Below, piece after piece: positions 23,719 to 31,246 of a stretch of 32,579 nt of DNA (the stretch's first letter is position 1; each line of letters opens with the position of its first letter). The stretch comes from an uncultured Ruminococcus sp. GTDB taxonomy: Bacteria; Bacillota; Clostridia; Oscillospirales; Ruminococcaceae. Both the position numbers and the translations under genes were made by a program. Below the pieces are notes generated by a model. The model had not been told where the DNA came from. It did no database searches and was given only the letters and a program-made list of their open reading frames with translations. The DNA is taken from positions 1 through 32,579 of the forward strand of contig CAJTWQ010000018.1 of assembly GCA_910579835.1 (NCBI GenBank). Reading direction: 5' to 3'.

Positions 23719-24575
23719 GAACGAATTACCCCCGAAACCGCTTCGCTGATTTTCCGTGCTACATAAGCATTATTCATAGTGTAAAGGTGGATACCGTCCA
23801 CGCCGTTTGCCGCTAAATCTACTATCTGACTAACAGCATAGGCAATTCCTGCATCCCTGAGTGCCTCAGGATTATGCTCATATTTCTGCATTATCTTAAC
23901 AAACTTTTTCGGCAGACTTGCGCCGCAGGTAGTAACCATACGCTCTATCTGATTTTTATTTACAACAGGCATAATTCCGGCTTCTATTGGTACGTTTATT
24001 CCGGCGATTGCCGCTTTTTCCCGAAAATCATAAAAGAATTCATTATCAAAAAACAACTGAGATATAAGATGCTGCGCACCCGATTCCACCTTTTTCCGCA
24101 AATTTATCACATCATCCACCAGACTGTCTGAGTCAGGATGCCCCTCCGGATAACAGGCACCGGCAATATCAAATTCACCCTTGGATCTGATAAAGGAAAT
24201 CAGATCGCTGGCATGAAGAAAATCGGTTTTAGGAGGTATGTTCGGGTTTATATCGCCTCTGAGCGCAAGAATATTTTCAATCCCTCTGCTGTTTATTTCT
24301 TCAAGAGTCGCTGAGATCTCATCCCTGGAATAATTAATACAGGGCAGATGTATCATGGGGACGATGCCCATTTCTTTAATTTTAGCGGCAATATCACAGG
24401 CTAAATGACCATTTCCGCTGCCTCCGGCGCTGAAAGTTACACTGATAAAATCCGGATTCAGATCTTTCATTTCATCCAGCGTTCTGTAAATTACATCTAT
24501 ACTGCTTGTTTTCTTCGGAGGAAATACCTCGAAAGAAAAAACTGTTTTTTCTTTAAATATTTCTTTTATACGCAT
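23715..24575 (-). CDS. metF: 5,10-methylenetetrahydrofolate reductase (MetF)
   Basis: Flavoprotein that reduces methylene-THF to methyl-THF, the methyl donor of methionine synthase. The 286-residue TIM barrel has the usual bacterial length. Landmarks: F-S-F-E-V-F-P-P-K near residue 14, the catalytic Glu in S-F-E-V, V-T-F-S-A-G-G-S-G, L-A-L-R-G-D and G-A-Q-H-L-I-S-Q-L-F-F-D. It lies 11 bases after ung and overlaps the MetH-reactivation gene by four bases, which ties it to B12-dependent methionine synthesis. The ribosome binding site is weak and inside the ung end, suggesting coupling. Confidence 0.95.
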   Translation of the reverse strand: MRIKEIFKEKTVFSFEVFPPKKTSSIDVIYRTLDEMKDLNPDFISVTFSAGGSGNGHLACDIAAKIKEMGIVPMIHLPCINYSRDEISATLEEINSRGIENILALRGDINPNIPPKTDFLHASDLISFIRSKGEFDIAGACYPEGHPDSDSLVDDVINLRKKVESGAQHLISQLFFDNEFFYDFREKAAIAGINVPIEAGIMPVVNKNQIERMVTTCGASLPKKFVKIMQKYEHNPEALRDAGIAYAVSQIVDLAANGVDGIHLYTMNNAYVARKISEAVSGVIRS

Positions 24576-24586
24576 ATTTCACCGTT

Positions 24587-25258
24587 TTATTCAATTGACC
24601 AGTCAATCTCAGTCATTCCCTTTGATCTGAGAAATGTATTTGCCTGTGAAAAGTGTCTGCATCCAAAAAATCCGTTATAAGCTGAAAGCGGGCTGGGATG
24701 TGCTGCTTTTAGTACGAGATGATTCGGATTCGTTATGAACTGCTGCTTTGCTTTTGCGTCGCCGCCCCAAAGCATAAACACCATTGGCTTTTCACGCTGA
24801 TTAAGTAATTTAATAACTTCTGTAGTAAAATTTTCCCATCCAAGACCTCTGTGACTTCTTGCTTGATTTGCTCGTACGGTAAGCACTGAGTTTAACAGCA
24901 GCACACCCTCTGCCGCCCATTTTGTAAGCTCGCCGTGCTTCCCGAGATTGTCAATACCGAGATCGTCGCGAATCTCCTTAAATATATTCACAAGAGACGG
25001 AGGCGGTGCAACACCTTTTCGGACGGAAAAACTCAGACCATGAGCCTGCCCCTCGCCGTGATATGGGTCCTGACCTATTATCACGCATTTCACATCATTG
25101 TATGAAGTCAGCTTCATTGCATTAAATATATCGTACATTCCGGGAAATATCTTTTGAGTACGATACTCGTTAATAAGCTTCTGCCGCAGTGACAAATAAT
25201 ATTCCTTTGAAAACTCATCCTTCAGAAGCTCGTCCCAATCATTTTCAAAATTTACCAT
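24587..25258 (-). CDS. ung: Uracil-DNA glycosylase
   Basis: Removes uracil from DNA as the first step of base excision repair. The 223-residue family 1 enzyme has the water-activating motif G-Q-D-P-Y-H at 62-67 (Asp64) and the minor-groove loop H-P-S-P-L-S at 187-192 (His187). The uracil-binding L-L-L-N-S-V-L-T-V-R lies between them. It starts two bases after the stop of the small membrane-protein gene. No good ribosome binding site is near, so translation is probably coupled. Confidence 0.97.
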   Translation of the reverse strand: MVNFENDWDELLKDEFSKEYYLSLRQKLINEYRTQKIFPGMYDIFNAMKLTSYNDVKCVIIGQDPYHGEGQAHGLSFSVRKGVAPPPSLVNIFKEIRDDLGIDNLGKHGELTKWAAEGVLLLNSVLTVRANQARSHRGLGWENFTTEVIKLLNQREKPMVFMLWGGDAKAKQQFITNPNHLVLKAAHPSPLSAYNGFFGCRHFSQANTFLRSKGMTEIDWSIE

Positions 25259-25260
25259 AA

Positions 25261-25701
25261 TTAATTATAAACCGTATCCTCATAATATTTAAATTTTACA
25301 AGCGTATTTTTCTTGTACGTTAATGATCCCTGCTGATTAAAAGGGATTTTTTCATATGCCTCCGGAGAGCACTCAATAGTAACATTTTTGCCTTTTCTTG
25401 TAACAAAGACAAGCTCGTAATAGGCGTCTGTAATTTCTACCTTACCCGTGCTCTCAATAATTCTAAGTCTGTCATCGCTTTTCCTGATAAGGGTGGCCAT
25501 TTCGACAACAGGACCGGAAACTTTTTTCTGATCATCGTCCTGAGACACATCACCGGATCTGCTTCTGCCGCCCTGATCTTCAAGAAACACAGACAAAAAT
25601 CTTCTGAATGAACTCTTTCCGCTGAAAAGGAGAATTACCACAAGAAGTATTACGACTATTCCGGCAAGAAGAATCAACAGATTTTTAAGCTGTTGTGACA
25701 T
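25261..25701 (-). CDS. Small single-pass membrane protein, DUF2500-like
   Basis: A 146-residue protein with one N-terminal transmembrane helix (about 8-27), a Ser/Asp/Gln-rich linker and a C-terminal beta-rich domain (about 70-146). That domain has A-Y-Y-E-L-V-F-V-T-R-K-G and G-S-L-T-Y-K-K-N-T-L-V-K-F and resembles DUF2500, a family with no assigned function. The resemblance is by pattern only. The start at 25701 is chosen over 25728 because AAAGGA lies nine bases before it. It sits between galE (61 bases upstream) and ung (two bases downstream). No promoter is visible in the galE gap. Confidence 0.7.
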   Translation of the reverse strand: MSQQLKNLLILLAGIVVILLVVILLFSGKSSFRRFLSVFLEDQGGRSRSGDVSQDDDQKKVSGPVVEMATLIRKSDDRLRIIESTGKVEITDAYYELVFVTRKGKNVTIECSPEAYEKIPFNQQGSLTYKKNTLVKFKYYEDTVYN

Positions 25702-25762
25702 TTTAACATTCCTTTCTTTGTACGGCACGCAATAACAGGACGCGCCATATGCGCTGTCGCAT

Positions 25763-26776
25763 TTATTCTATTCCGTTCGGATTCAGCTTTGTAAAATTCC
25801 AGCTGTCAGCACACATTTCGTTAATATCCGACTTTGCTTCCCAGCCAAAAAGCTTCTTTGCCTTTGAAGCGTCCGCAAAGCATACTGCAATATCGCCCGG
25901 ACGTCTTGGAGCAATCCGCTTATTTATAGGCATTCCGCATGCCTTTTCATATGCAGCGGCTACTTCAAGAACACTGGTGCCTTTACCCGTTCCCAGATTC
26001 ACAGCCTCAAATCCCCTGTGATTCATGGCGTAATCAATAGCGCATACATGACCTGCCGCCAAATCAACAACGTGAATATAATCGCGCACACCAGTTCCGT
26101 CAGGAGTATCATAGTCGTCGCCAAAAACACTGAGCTGTTCAAGCCTGCCTGATGCAACCTGCGCAATATACGGAATAAGATTATTTGGTATGCCGTTGGG
26201 ATCTTCCCCAATAAGACCGCTGCCGTGAGCGCCGATGGGATTAAAGTATCTTAGCGCAACAACGCTGAATTCCTCGTCAGCAGCGCAGCAGTCACGCAGA
26301 ATCTGTTCAATCATCACCTTTGTATAGCCGTAGGGATTTGTTGCGGAAACAGGCATGTCCTCAGTATATGGAGCCGTATTATTCATTCCGTATACCGTAG
26401 CCGAGGAGGAGAAAACAATCCTTTTGCATCCGCTTTCACGCATAGCCCTTAGCAGAATAAGAGTTCCGTAAATATTGTTTGTATAATATTCAAGAGGCTT
26501 CTGAACGGATTCCCCAACCGCCTTAAGTCCAGCAAAATGAATAACAGCATTTATGTCATTCTCTCGAAAAATTTTAATCATCGCCTCATAATCACAAATA
26601 TCCGTCTGATAAAACTTTATTTTTTTCCCGCTTATTTTTTCTATTCTGTCGACGGCTGCTTTTTTTGAATTACAAAGATTATCTGCAATAATAATTTCAT
26701 AATTATTTTTCAAAAGTTCAACACAGGTATGACTGCCAATAAACCCCGCGCCTCCCGTTACAAGAATATTTGACAT
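25763..26776 (-). CDS. galE: UDP-glucose 4-epimerase
   Basis: Interconverts UDP-glucose and UDP-galactose, serving the Leloir pathway and supplying UDP-galactose for glycan synthesis. The 337-residue length is standard. NAD site: T-G-G-A-G-F-I-G at 7-14. Active site: S-S-S-A-T-V-Y-G, then Y-G-Y-T-K. The typical N-P-I-G-A-H-x-S-G block and Y-D-T-x-D-G-T-G-V-R-D-Y-I-H-V-V-D-L are present. The start at 26776 follows GGAGG by eight bases; a longer frame to 26836 overlaps the promoter. It may be the first gene of a unit that continues through ung, metF and the MetH-reactivation gene. Confidence 0.96.
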   Translation of the reverse strand: MSNILVTGGAGFIGSHTCVELLKNNYEIIIADNLCNSKKAAVDRIEKISGKKIKFYQTDICDYEAMIKIFRENDINAVIHFAGLKAVGESVQKPLEYYTNNIYGTLILLRAMRESGCKRIVFSSSATVYGMNNTAPYTEDMPVSATNPYGYTKVMIEQILRDCCAADEEFSVVALRYFNPIGAHGSGLIGEDPNGIPNNLIPYIAQVASGRLEQLSVFGDDYDTPDGTGVRDYIHVVDLAAGHVCAIDYAMNHRGFEAVNLGTGKGTSVLEVAAAYEKACGMPINKRIAPRRPGDIAVCFADASKAKKLFGWEAKSDINEMCADSWNFTKLNPNGIE

Positions 26777-26807
26777 AGCATAAACCTCCAATACTTTATA
26801 TATTATA

Positions 26808-26836
26808 ATTATAATATATTTTTTGAATTTTTGCAA
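26808..26836 (-). promoter_or_regulatory. Promoter of galE
   Basis: Minus strand: TTGCAA (26836-26831), 17-base spacer, TATAAT (26813-26808). The -10 lies inside a perfect A/T-only palindrome of 22 bases (26798-26819). Confidence 0.75.
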
Positions 26837-26843
26837 GATATAT

Positions 26844-26872
26844 TTGCAACTTTCTTAAAAATGTGTTATACT
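26844..26872 (+). promoter_or_regulatory. Promoter of the TtcA-like gene
   Basis: TTGCAA at 26844-26849, 17-base spacer, TATACT at 26867-26872. Its -35 is only seven bases from the -35 of the divergent galE promoter. The leader of about 85 bases has a small hairpin (AGGCG with CGCCT, about 26892-26908). Confidence 0.75.
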
Positions 26873-26963
26873 GTTTTTGTACTTGTACGACAGGCGATAT
26901 AAGCGCCTTTTAAGAAGCGATTGACATCGACCTGCGGTTATAATAAAAATAAGGAGGCTTTTC

Positions 26964-27686
26964 ATGCAAAAAATTCTCGGCTATATGAGAAAAGCAATTC
27001 AGGAATATAATCTTATTCGAGATGGCGACCGGATTTGCGTCGGTGTTTCCGGCGGAAAAGACAGTCTTGTAATGCTGTACGGACTTAAACTTCTCAAGCG
27101 TTTTATTGGCATAGACTATTCTATCATCGGGGTTACGCTTGATCCCGGTTTCAGCGGAGAAAAAACTGATTTTTCACCTATATCGAATTTCTGCTGTAAT
27201 AACGACATTGAATACCATGTGATTGAAACGCATATTGCAGAAATTGTTTTCGATGTACGAAAAGAAAGTAATCCTTGCAGTCTCTGCGCAAGAATGCGGC
27301 GCGGAGCGCTTCATGATGCCACAGTATCCCTTGGCTGCAATAAAATTGCCCTTGGTCACAATTTCGATGATGCCGTGGAAACATTTATAATGAACTTATT
27401 CACAGAAGGAAGAATCGGCTGCTTTTCACCCATGTCCTATCTTGAACGAAAAAATATACATATGATACGTCCTTTGCTTTATGCACCCGAAAATGTCGTA
27501 AAACGAGCTGCTGTAAAAAATGAACTTCCTGTTGTTAAATCCAAATGTCCTGCGGACGGTCATACTAACCGGCAGAGAACAAAGGAATTTCTTGTGGAAG
27601 CTGACAAGACCTACAAAGGAATTAAAGACCGAATATTCGGCGCTATGCAGCGATTCGATCTTGACGGTTGGGGACCAAACAAATAA
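26964..27686 (+). CDS. TtcA-family tRNA thiolation protein (PP-loop ATPase)
   Basis: A 240-residue enzyme that adenylates a tRNA base and replaces oxygen with sulfur; TtcA itself makes 2-thiocytidine at position 32. The PP-loop S-G-G-K-D-S is at 29-34. Two cysteines, Cys105 and Cys108 (P-C-S-L-C), and a third at Cys195 (K-C-P-A-D-G) match the three ligands that hold the [4Fe-4S] cluster in TtcA/TtuA proteins. G-H-N-F-D-D-A-V-E-T at 131-140 is the second nucleotide-binding block. AAGGAGG lies six bases before the ATG. The exact tRNA target in this lineage is not certain. It is a single gene divergent from galE. Confidence 0.88.
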   Translation: MQKILGYMRKAIQEYNLIRDGDRICVGVSGGKDSLVMLYGLKLLKRFIGIDYSIIGVTLDPGFSGEKTDFSPISNFCCNNDIEYHVIETHIAEIVFDVRKESNPCSLCARMRRGALHDATVSLGCNKIALGHNFDDAVETFIMNLFTEGRIGCFSPMSYLERKNIHMIRPLLYAPENVVKRAAVKNELPVVKSKCPADGHTNRQRTKEFLVEADKTYKGIKDRIFGAMQRFDLDGWGPNK

Positions 27687-27716
27687 AAATATCCTCTCCC
27701 TGTGGAGAGGATATTT
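27687..27716. terminator. Bidirectional terminator between the TtcA-like and ScaE-like genes
   Basis: Perfect 13-bp stem (27687-27699 with 27704-27716, loop CTGT). The T-run is better on the minus strand (TTTTATTT), so it mainly ends the scaffoldin-cluster transcript, but it also follows the plus-strand stop directly. Confidence 0.9.
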
Positions 27717-27744
27717 CTTATTTAGTGAACATCAGACTATTTAA

Positions 27745-28743
27745 TTAGTCTTCCTTCTTTCTGAGAACAAATGCTGTTCCGATTGCTACTGCAAGACCTG
27801 CTGTAGCGATACCTACGCCAGCAACACCTGTCTTAGGCGGATCTGTCTTCTTTGTTGTAGTCTTAGCCTTTGTTGTAGTTGAAGGCTTCTTTGTTGTAAC
27901 CTTCTTTGTTGTGGTTGTTGAACCAGGCTTATTAGTTACTGTAGATGTTGTTGTAGTTGTAGAAGAAGATGTTGTTGTAGAGGATGATGTTGTTGTAGTT
28001 GTAGATGATGTAGTAGTTGTTGTTGTTGTAGTTGTTGTTGTAGTAGTTGTTGTTGCGCCTGTAATCTTGATATATCCGTTAGTAATACCCTGTGTGAAGA
28101 AATATGCTTCACTCAGCATAGCAGGCTCAGAATCATAATCATAAGAAGAGAACTGATCAAATGTATTACCAGGGTTCTGATATCTCATACCAATAGGGTA
28201 AACATCTCCGGCAGCAACGCTATCTGGAATTGAAAATGTCAAACTATACAAAGTTCCAGAACCATTAGAGTCAGCTGTAGCACTACCAGAAATTGTAAGA
28301 AGACCATCCTCAACATACTGCTCATCCTTACCAAAGCCGTCAAGGGCATCACCCATCTTAGCATATGCTTTACCATTGTACTTCTCAAGGGTAAGACGAG
28401 TATCATATACAACATGGAGTCCAATAATTGAGATGCTATCCTCTGCTCCAGGTGCAAGAGTAAGATCAACAACCTGTTTTGGATTAGCCTTTGCCTCTTC
28501 AAGAGAAAGCTCAATCTGGCTTATAGAAAGCTGTGGCTTAATAGCAGCCGCGCCAATCTGATCAGCAGTAAAATCACAATTGTAATAGCTTACATAGGGT
28601 GCCTCTTTGTTGTCCTGCTTATCACAGTAATTTCCATCGAAAACAGTAACTTCAGTTGCAGAAGCAAACATAGATGTTGTTGAAGCAGCTACAGCTGAAA
28701 CAGCAATTGCTGAGAAAACTCTCTTAAGTGTATTCTTATTCAT
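27745..28743 (-). CDS. ScaE-like cell-surface cohesin with sortase anchor
   Basis: A 332-residue surface protein. The start at 28743 is preferred because AAAGGA is about nine bases upstream; the ATG at 28752 lies almost on it. Order: signal peptide (1-31), a short Cys-containing segment, a single cohesin-like beta-sandwich (about 72-229, with V-V-D-L-T-L-A-P-G-A and G-T-L-Y-S-L-T-F-S-I-P), a Thr/Ser then Thr/Lys linker (231-300), and a sortase signal P-P-K-T-G (302-306). A membrane helix and R-K-K-E-D tail follow. Covalent attachment to peptidoglycan is expected. In R. flavefaciens, ScaE has this design and binds the X-dockerins of ScaB and CttA; the two upstream genes here encode such X-dockerins. 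The cohesin call rests on pattern and context. Confidence 0.85.
   Translation of the reverse strand: MNKNTLKRVFSAIAVSAVAASTTSMFASATEVTVFDGNYCDKQDNKEAPYVSYYNCDFTADQIGAAAIKPQLSISQIELSLEEAKANPKQVVDLTLAPGAEDSISIIGLHVVYDTRLTLEKYNGKAYAKMGDALDGFGKDEQYVEDGLLTISGSATADSNGSGTLYSLTFSIPDSVAAGDVYPIGMRYQNPGNTFDQFSSYDYDSEPAMLSEAYFFTQGITNGYIKITGATTTTTTTTTTTTTTTSSTTTTTSSSTTTSSSTTTTTSTVTNKPGSTTTTKKVTTKKPSTTTKAKTTTKKTDPPKTGVAGVGIATAGLAVAIGTAFVLRKKED
27846..28054 (-). repeat. Trinucleotide-repeat tract encoding the ScaE-like Thr/Ser linker
   Basis: ACA/ACT/TCA-type triplets on the coding strand (GTT/GTA on plus), dense at 27943-28054 and mixed with Lys codons to 27846. Such tracts can slip and change linker length in steps of one residue. 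Confidence 0.8.
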
Positions 28744-28780
28744 TGTTTTCATTTCCTTTCAGTTATTTGAATATATATGT

Positions 28781-28808
28781 TATCTGCCGCCGTCAAAAGC
28801 GGCAGATA
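28781..28808 (-). promoter_or_regulatory. Intergenic stem-loop between the X-dockerin and ScaE-like genes
   Basis: Perfect 10-bp inverted repeat (28781-28790 with 28799-28808, 8-base loop) with a GC core and no T-run after it on the minus strand. It looks like an RNA processing or stabilising element rather than a terminator, so the two genes are probably one transcript. Confidence 0.55.
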
Positions 28809-28826
28809 GAACAAACGTATAAATAT

Positions 28827-30893
28827 TTACTTTGAAAGAACGCTTTTCCAAAGTTCTTCTTCAGTACTTTCCCAGTTACTTCCAAGTAATGTAGCTGCTC
28901 TCAGTACAATTGTAGCATCAGCACCAATTATGGCTCTCTTGTCCTTTGTTGCTTTCCAGTTATCAGTAATAGTGCAGTCCGCATCACCGAGGAATGCTGC
29001 AAAATGATCAAGGATACTGTTTGGTTCGCTTACAACAGCAGTACGAGTAAAGAGAACTGTATTCGGATCTTTAATTGTACCGCCTTCACCAGAGTTTATC
29101 TCTGTATATGCTCTAAGCATATATGTTGCATCAGCAGAGGTTAATTTATTATCAAGTGTAACGTCGCCTCTAACGCCAATGTATGCCTCGGCTGTAAGTG
29201 CTTCACCAGATGCATCAGTAAGTTCTGTTCCATTATAATACAAAGGAACATCATAACGGAATGTCAAATTACTTTCATCAAAAGTAGCTTTCGGAGTATT
29301 TTCACCAAAGTCTACAAGACCAGTAATATCTTCATCTTCGTTTTCAGTGCTTATAACAATTTTTTCTCCGTCGTCTGTAAGAACGTATTCGCCCTCATTG
29401 TCAACTGCAACATTGTTATAAACATTTACAAGCTTTGCATTACCAATCTGTTCGCTGTGGAAAGAATTTTCATAGCTATAGTAGAAAGCATATTCACTGT
29501 CTACCTCAGCGTATGTCTTTGCAAGCTCTTTCTTCACACCAGTTGTAGTTGTTGTAGTTGTTGAAGAACTTGTTGAGGAAGTTGTAGTTGAGGATGAAGT
29601 AGTTGTAGTTGTTGAGGATGAAGTAGTAGTTGTTGTAGTTGTCTTAGTTTTTGTATTAATAACTCTCTCAATCTGAACATCAACAGAAGCATCACTGCCT
29701 ACGCCTAATTTACCAGTAAAAATTTTATATGAGTTGTCATATTCTGTATCATCGTGTGTGCTGTTATAGTATTCTTCAACTTCAGCCGCCTCAGCGTCCT
29801 CAAAGTTACCTGTAAGTGTATATGTACCATTAGCAGCTGACGCTTTCACATCTGTAAGGTTGTCAAGAAATGCGCCAAGCTCTGCACCCTTAATATCAAC
29901 TGCATAAGGAGTTGCTGCTTCATTCAATGAACCAAGAACATCATCAAAAACAGTGGATACTGTAGAGTTAGCAAAGATCGCTGCACCTGTACCGGGTACT
30001 CTGTGCTTTGAGCCTCTCGCTTCAAGCTTAGCATTTACAGCCGCAAGAAGATTTGAAAAGCTGCCAAAATCTTTTGAATTTGTATAATTGAGAGCCTTAT
30101 TGTAATACTTAACGCCCTTGTCAATCATATCGGTATAAACCTCAAAAGACTTATCAATCTGTGACTTTACATCGGCAGCATCAAGATATTCAGAAAGCTC
30201 ATCAATCTTATCGTAAGCAATCTTCTTATACTCATTAAGTTTATCCTTTGCAAATTCAACAGAGCCCATAACATCAAGAGCTGAACCGCCATTAGGAGTA
30301 AAGCTAAATGATGCTGGAATATTTGTACCTTGCGCAAGAGCAGATGTACTGATCACAATTTCAATCTTACCGGAAGCGTCCACTGAGGAATAATCAATTT
30401 CAAGAAGCTCAGGAACGCCTACTTCTTCAGCAAGCTTCTTAATGGCGCTGCCAAGTGATTTATCAAAATCCTTAGCAAGAACGTCAGAAATATTATCAAC
30501 ATCAGCTGTAATAACAATATCAGAACCATTTGTAATTACATACTGAACATTCTTCACCTGTCCAAGAATGTTTTCAGCAAGTGCGCTATAACCTCCTGCC
30601 TTCTTTGCAATCATATCAAAGATGACGTCAGTTTTTATTGTACCTGTTGCGTTACCCTTAAGAGTAATTCCCATGAGAGCATTGGAAAGATCTTTATTCC
30701 ATTCAGAATACTGCTTATCAGCTTCGATCTTAAGAAGGCTTTCAAGTGTAATCGTCGTATCTTCTGCTGCAACATCCGCCTGTAAAGCAGTATCAGCTGT
30801 TGTCTCAGCGAAAGAAGAAGTCAGACACTGTGTGAGAGCAAGCGGAACGGCTGCTGCTGTTGCTACTGCTCTTTTGAAAAAAGATTTCTTCAT
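28827..30893 (-). CDS. CttA-like X-dockerin protein with large unrecognised N-terminal region
   Basis: A 688-residue secreted protein. Order: signal peptide (1-30); a 380-residue region (about 31-413) mixing long helices with beta strands that I do not recognise; a Thr/Ser linker (414-451); an X module (about 458-573); and a dockerin (574-688). The X module and dockerin align along their whole length with those of the scaffoldin at 31247. Both have Y-A-E then F-Y-(F/Y)-S, A-Y-I-G-V-(K/R)-G-D and I-N-S-G-x-G-G-T, and L-D-H and D-N-W before the second repeat. The first calcium loop is intact (D577). The second is degenerate. In R. flavefaciens the matching position holds CttA, a cellulose-binding protein. 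The N-terminal region may have that role, but no CBM signature is visible. Confidence 0.85.
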   Translation of the reverse strand: MKKSFFKRAVATAAAVPLALTQCLTSSFAETTADTALQADVAAEDTTITLESLLKIEADKQYSEWNKDLSNALMGITLKGNATGTIKTDVIFDMIAKKAGGYSALAENILGQVKNVQYVITNGSDIVITADVDNISDVLAKDFDKSLGSAIKKLAEEVGVPELLEIDYSSVDASGKIEIVISTSALAQGTNIPASFSFTPNGGSALDVMGSVEFAKDKLNEYKKIAYDKIDELSEYLDAADVKSQIDKSFEVYTDMIDKGVKYYNKALNYTNSKDFGSFSNLLAAVNAKLEARGSKHRVPGTGAAIFANSTVSTVFDDVLGSLNEAATPYAVDIKGAELGAFLDNLTDVKASAANGTYTLTGNFEDAEAAEVEEYYNSTHDDTEYDNSYKIFTGKLGVGSDASVDVQIERVINTKTKTTTTTTTSSSTTTTTSSSTTTSSTSSSTTTTTTTGVKKELAKTYAEVDSEYAFYYSYENSFHSEQIGNAKLVNVYNNVAVDNEGEYVLTDDGEKIVISTENEDEDITGLVDFGENTPKATFDESNLTFRYDVPLYYNGTELTDASGEALTAEAYIGVRGDVTLDNKLTSADATYMLRAYTEINSGEGGTIKDPNTVLFTRTAVVSEPNSILDHFAAFLGDADCTITDNWKATKDKRAIIGADATIVLRAATLLGSNWESTEEELWKSVLSK
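29541..29652 (-). repeat. Trinucleotide-repeat tract encoding the CttA-like Thr/Ser linker
   Basis: Runs of Thr and Ser codons (GTT/GTA triplets on the plus strand), similar to the tracts at 27846-28054 and 32444-32579. Confidence 0.8.
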
Positions 30894-31206
30894 TGTTTTT
30901 TACCTCTCTATAATTTTTTTCAGACTAACCGTTTCTGTCAAAAACGGTTTATAGCCGATTTTAGTGCATACAGACATTTGCCTGCAACTTGCCCTAAAAT
31001 TCATACTATCATTTTAACACATTATCCGTGATAAGTCAATATGATTAAAGCTTTTTTTAAAAAAATAATTCACGATTAATTGCTTAATTTTTTGTGCTTA
31101 TTTCACAATAAATGCAATTGTCATAATTTTTCTTGTTTTTTAATGTTCATTTCCAACAAAGTCATTATAACATAATACTTCTGCTGTGTCAAGGGGAAAA
31201 TGTTGA
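30894..31206 (-). other. Intergenic region: leader and promoter of the CttA-like gene
   Basis: About 310 AT-rich bases without a gene. A minus-strand promoter lies at 31011-31039 and a leader of about 110 bases follows. The leader contains an 8-bp hairpin (30927-30934 with 30942-30949) and the ribosome binding site GAGAGG. The part from 31040 to 31206 has A/T runs and nothing recognisable. Confidence 0.6.
31011..31039 (-). promoter_or_regulatory. Promoter of the CttA-like and ScaE-like genes
   Basis: Minus strand: TTGACT (31039-31034), 17-base spacer, TAAAAT (31016-31011). It is the only good candidate between the scaffoldin terminator and the CttA-like start codon. Confidence 0.6.
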
Positions 31207-31207
31207 C

Positions 31208-31238
31208 AAAAAAAGCAGACCCGAAGGTCTGCCTTTTT
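31208..31238 (-). terminator. Intrinsic terminator after the scaffoldin gene
   Basis: GC-rich 7-bp stem (31215-31221 with 31226-31232, tetraloop CGAA) flanked by A- and T-runs. On the minus strand a T-run follows directly, nine bases past the stop codon. Confidence 0.88.
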
Positions 31239-31246
31239 AGTTGATT

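Noticed and set aside
26921..26944. Second promoter before the TtcA-like gene (TTGACA and TATAAT)
   Set aside because: The spacer is only 12 bases, too short for sigma-A; the pair at 26844-26872 has the right spacing.
27846..28054. Possible CRISPR or tandem DNA array
   Set aside because: There are no spaced direct repeats; these are irregular Thr/Ser codons inside reading frames, as at 29541 and 32444.
27911..28138. Valine-rich plus-strand frame
   Set aside because: It is the complement of the Thr/Ser codon repeats of the ScaE-like linker.
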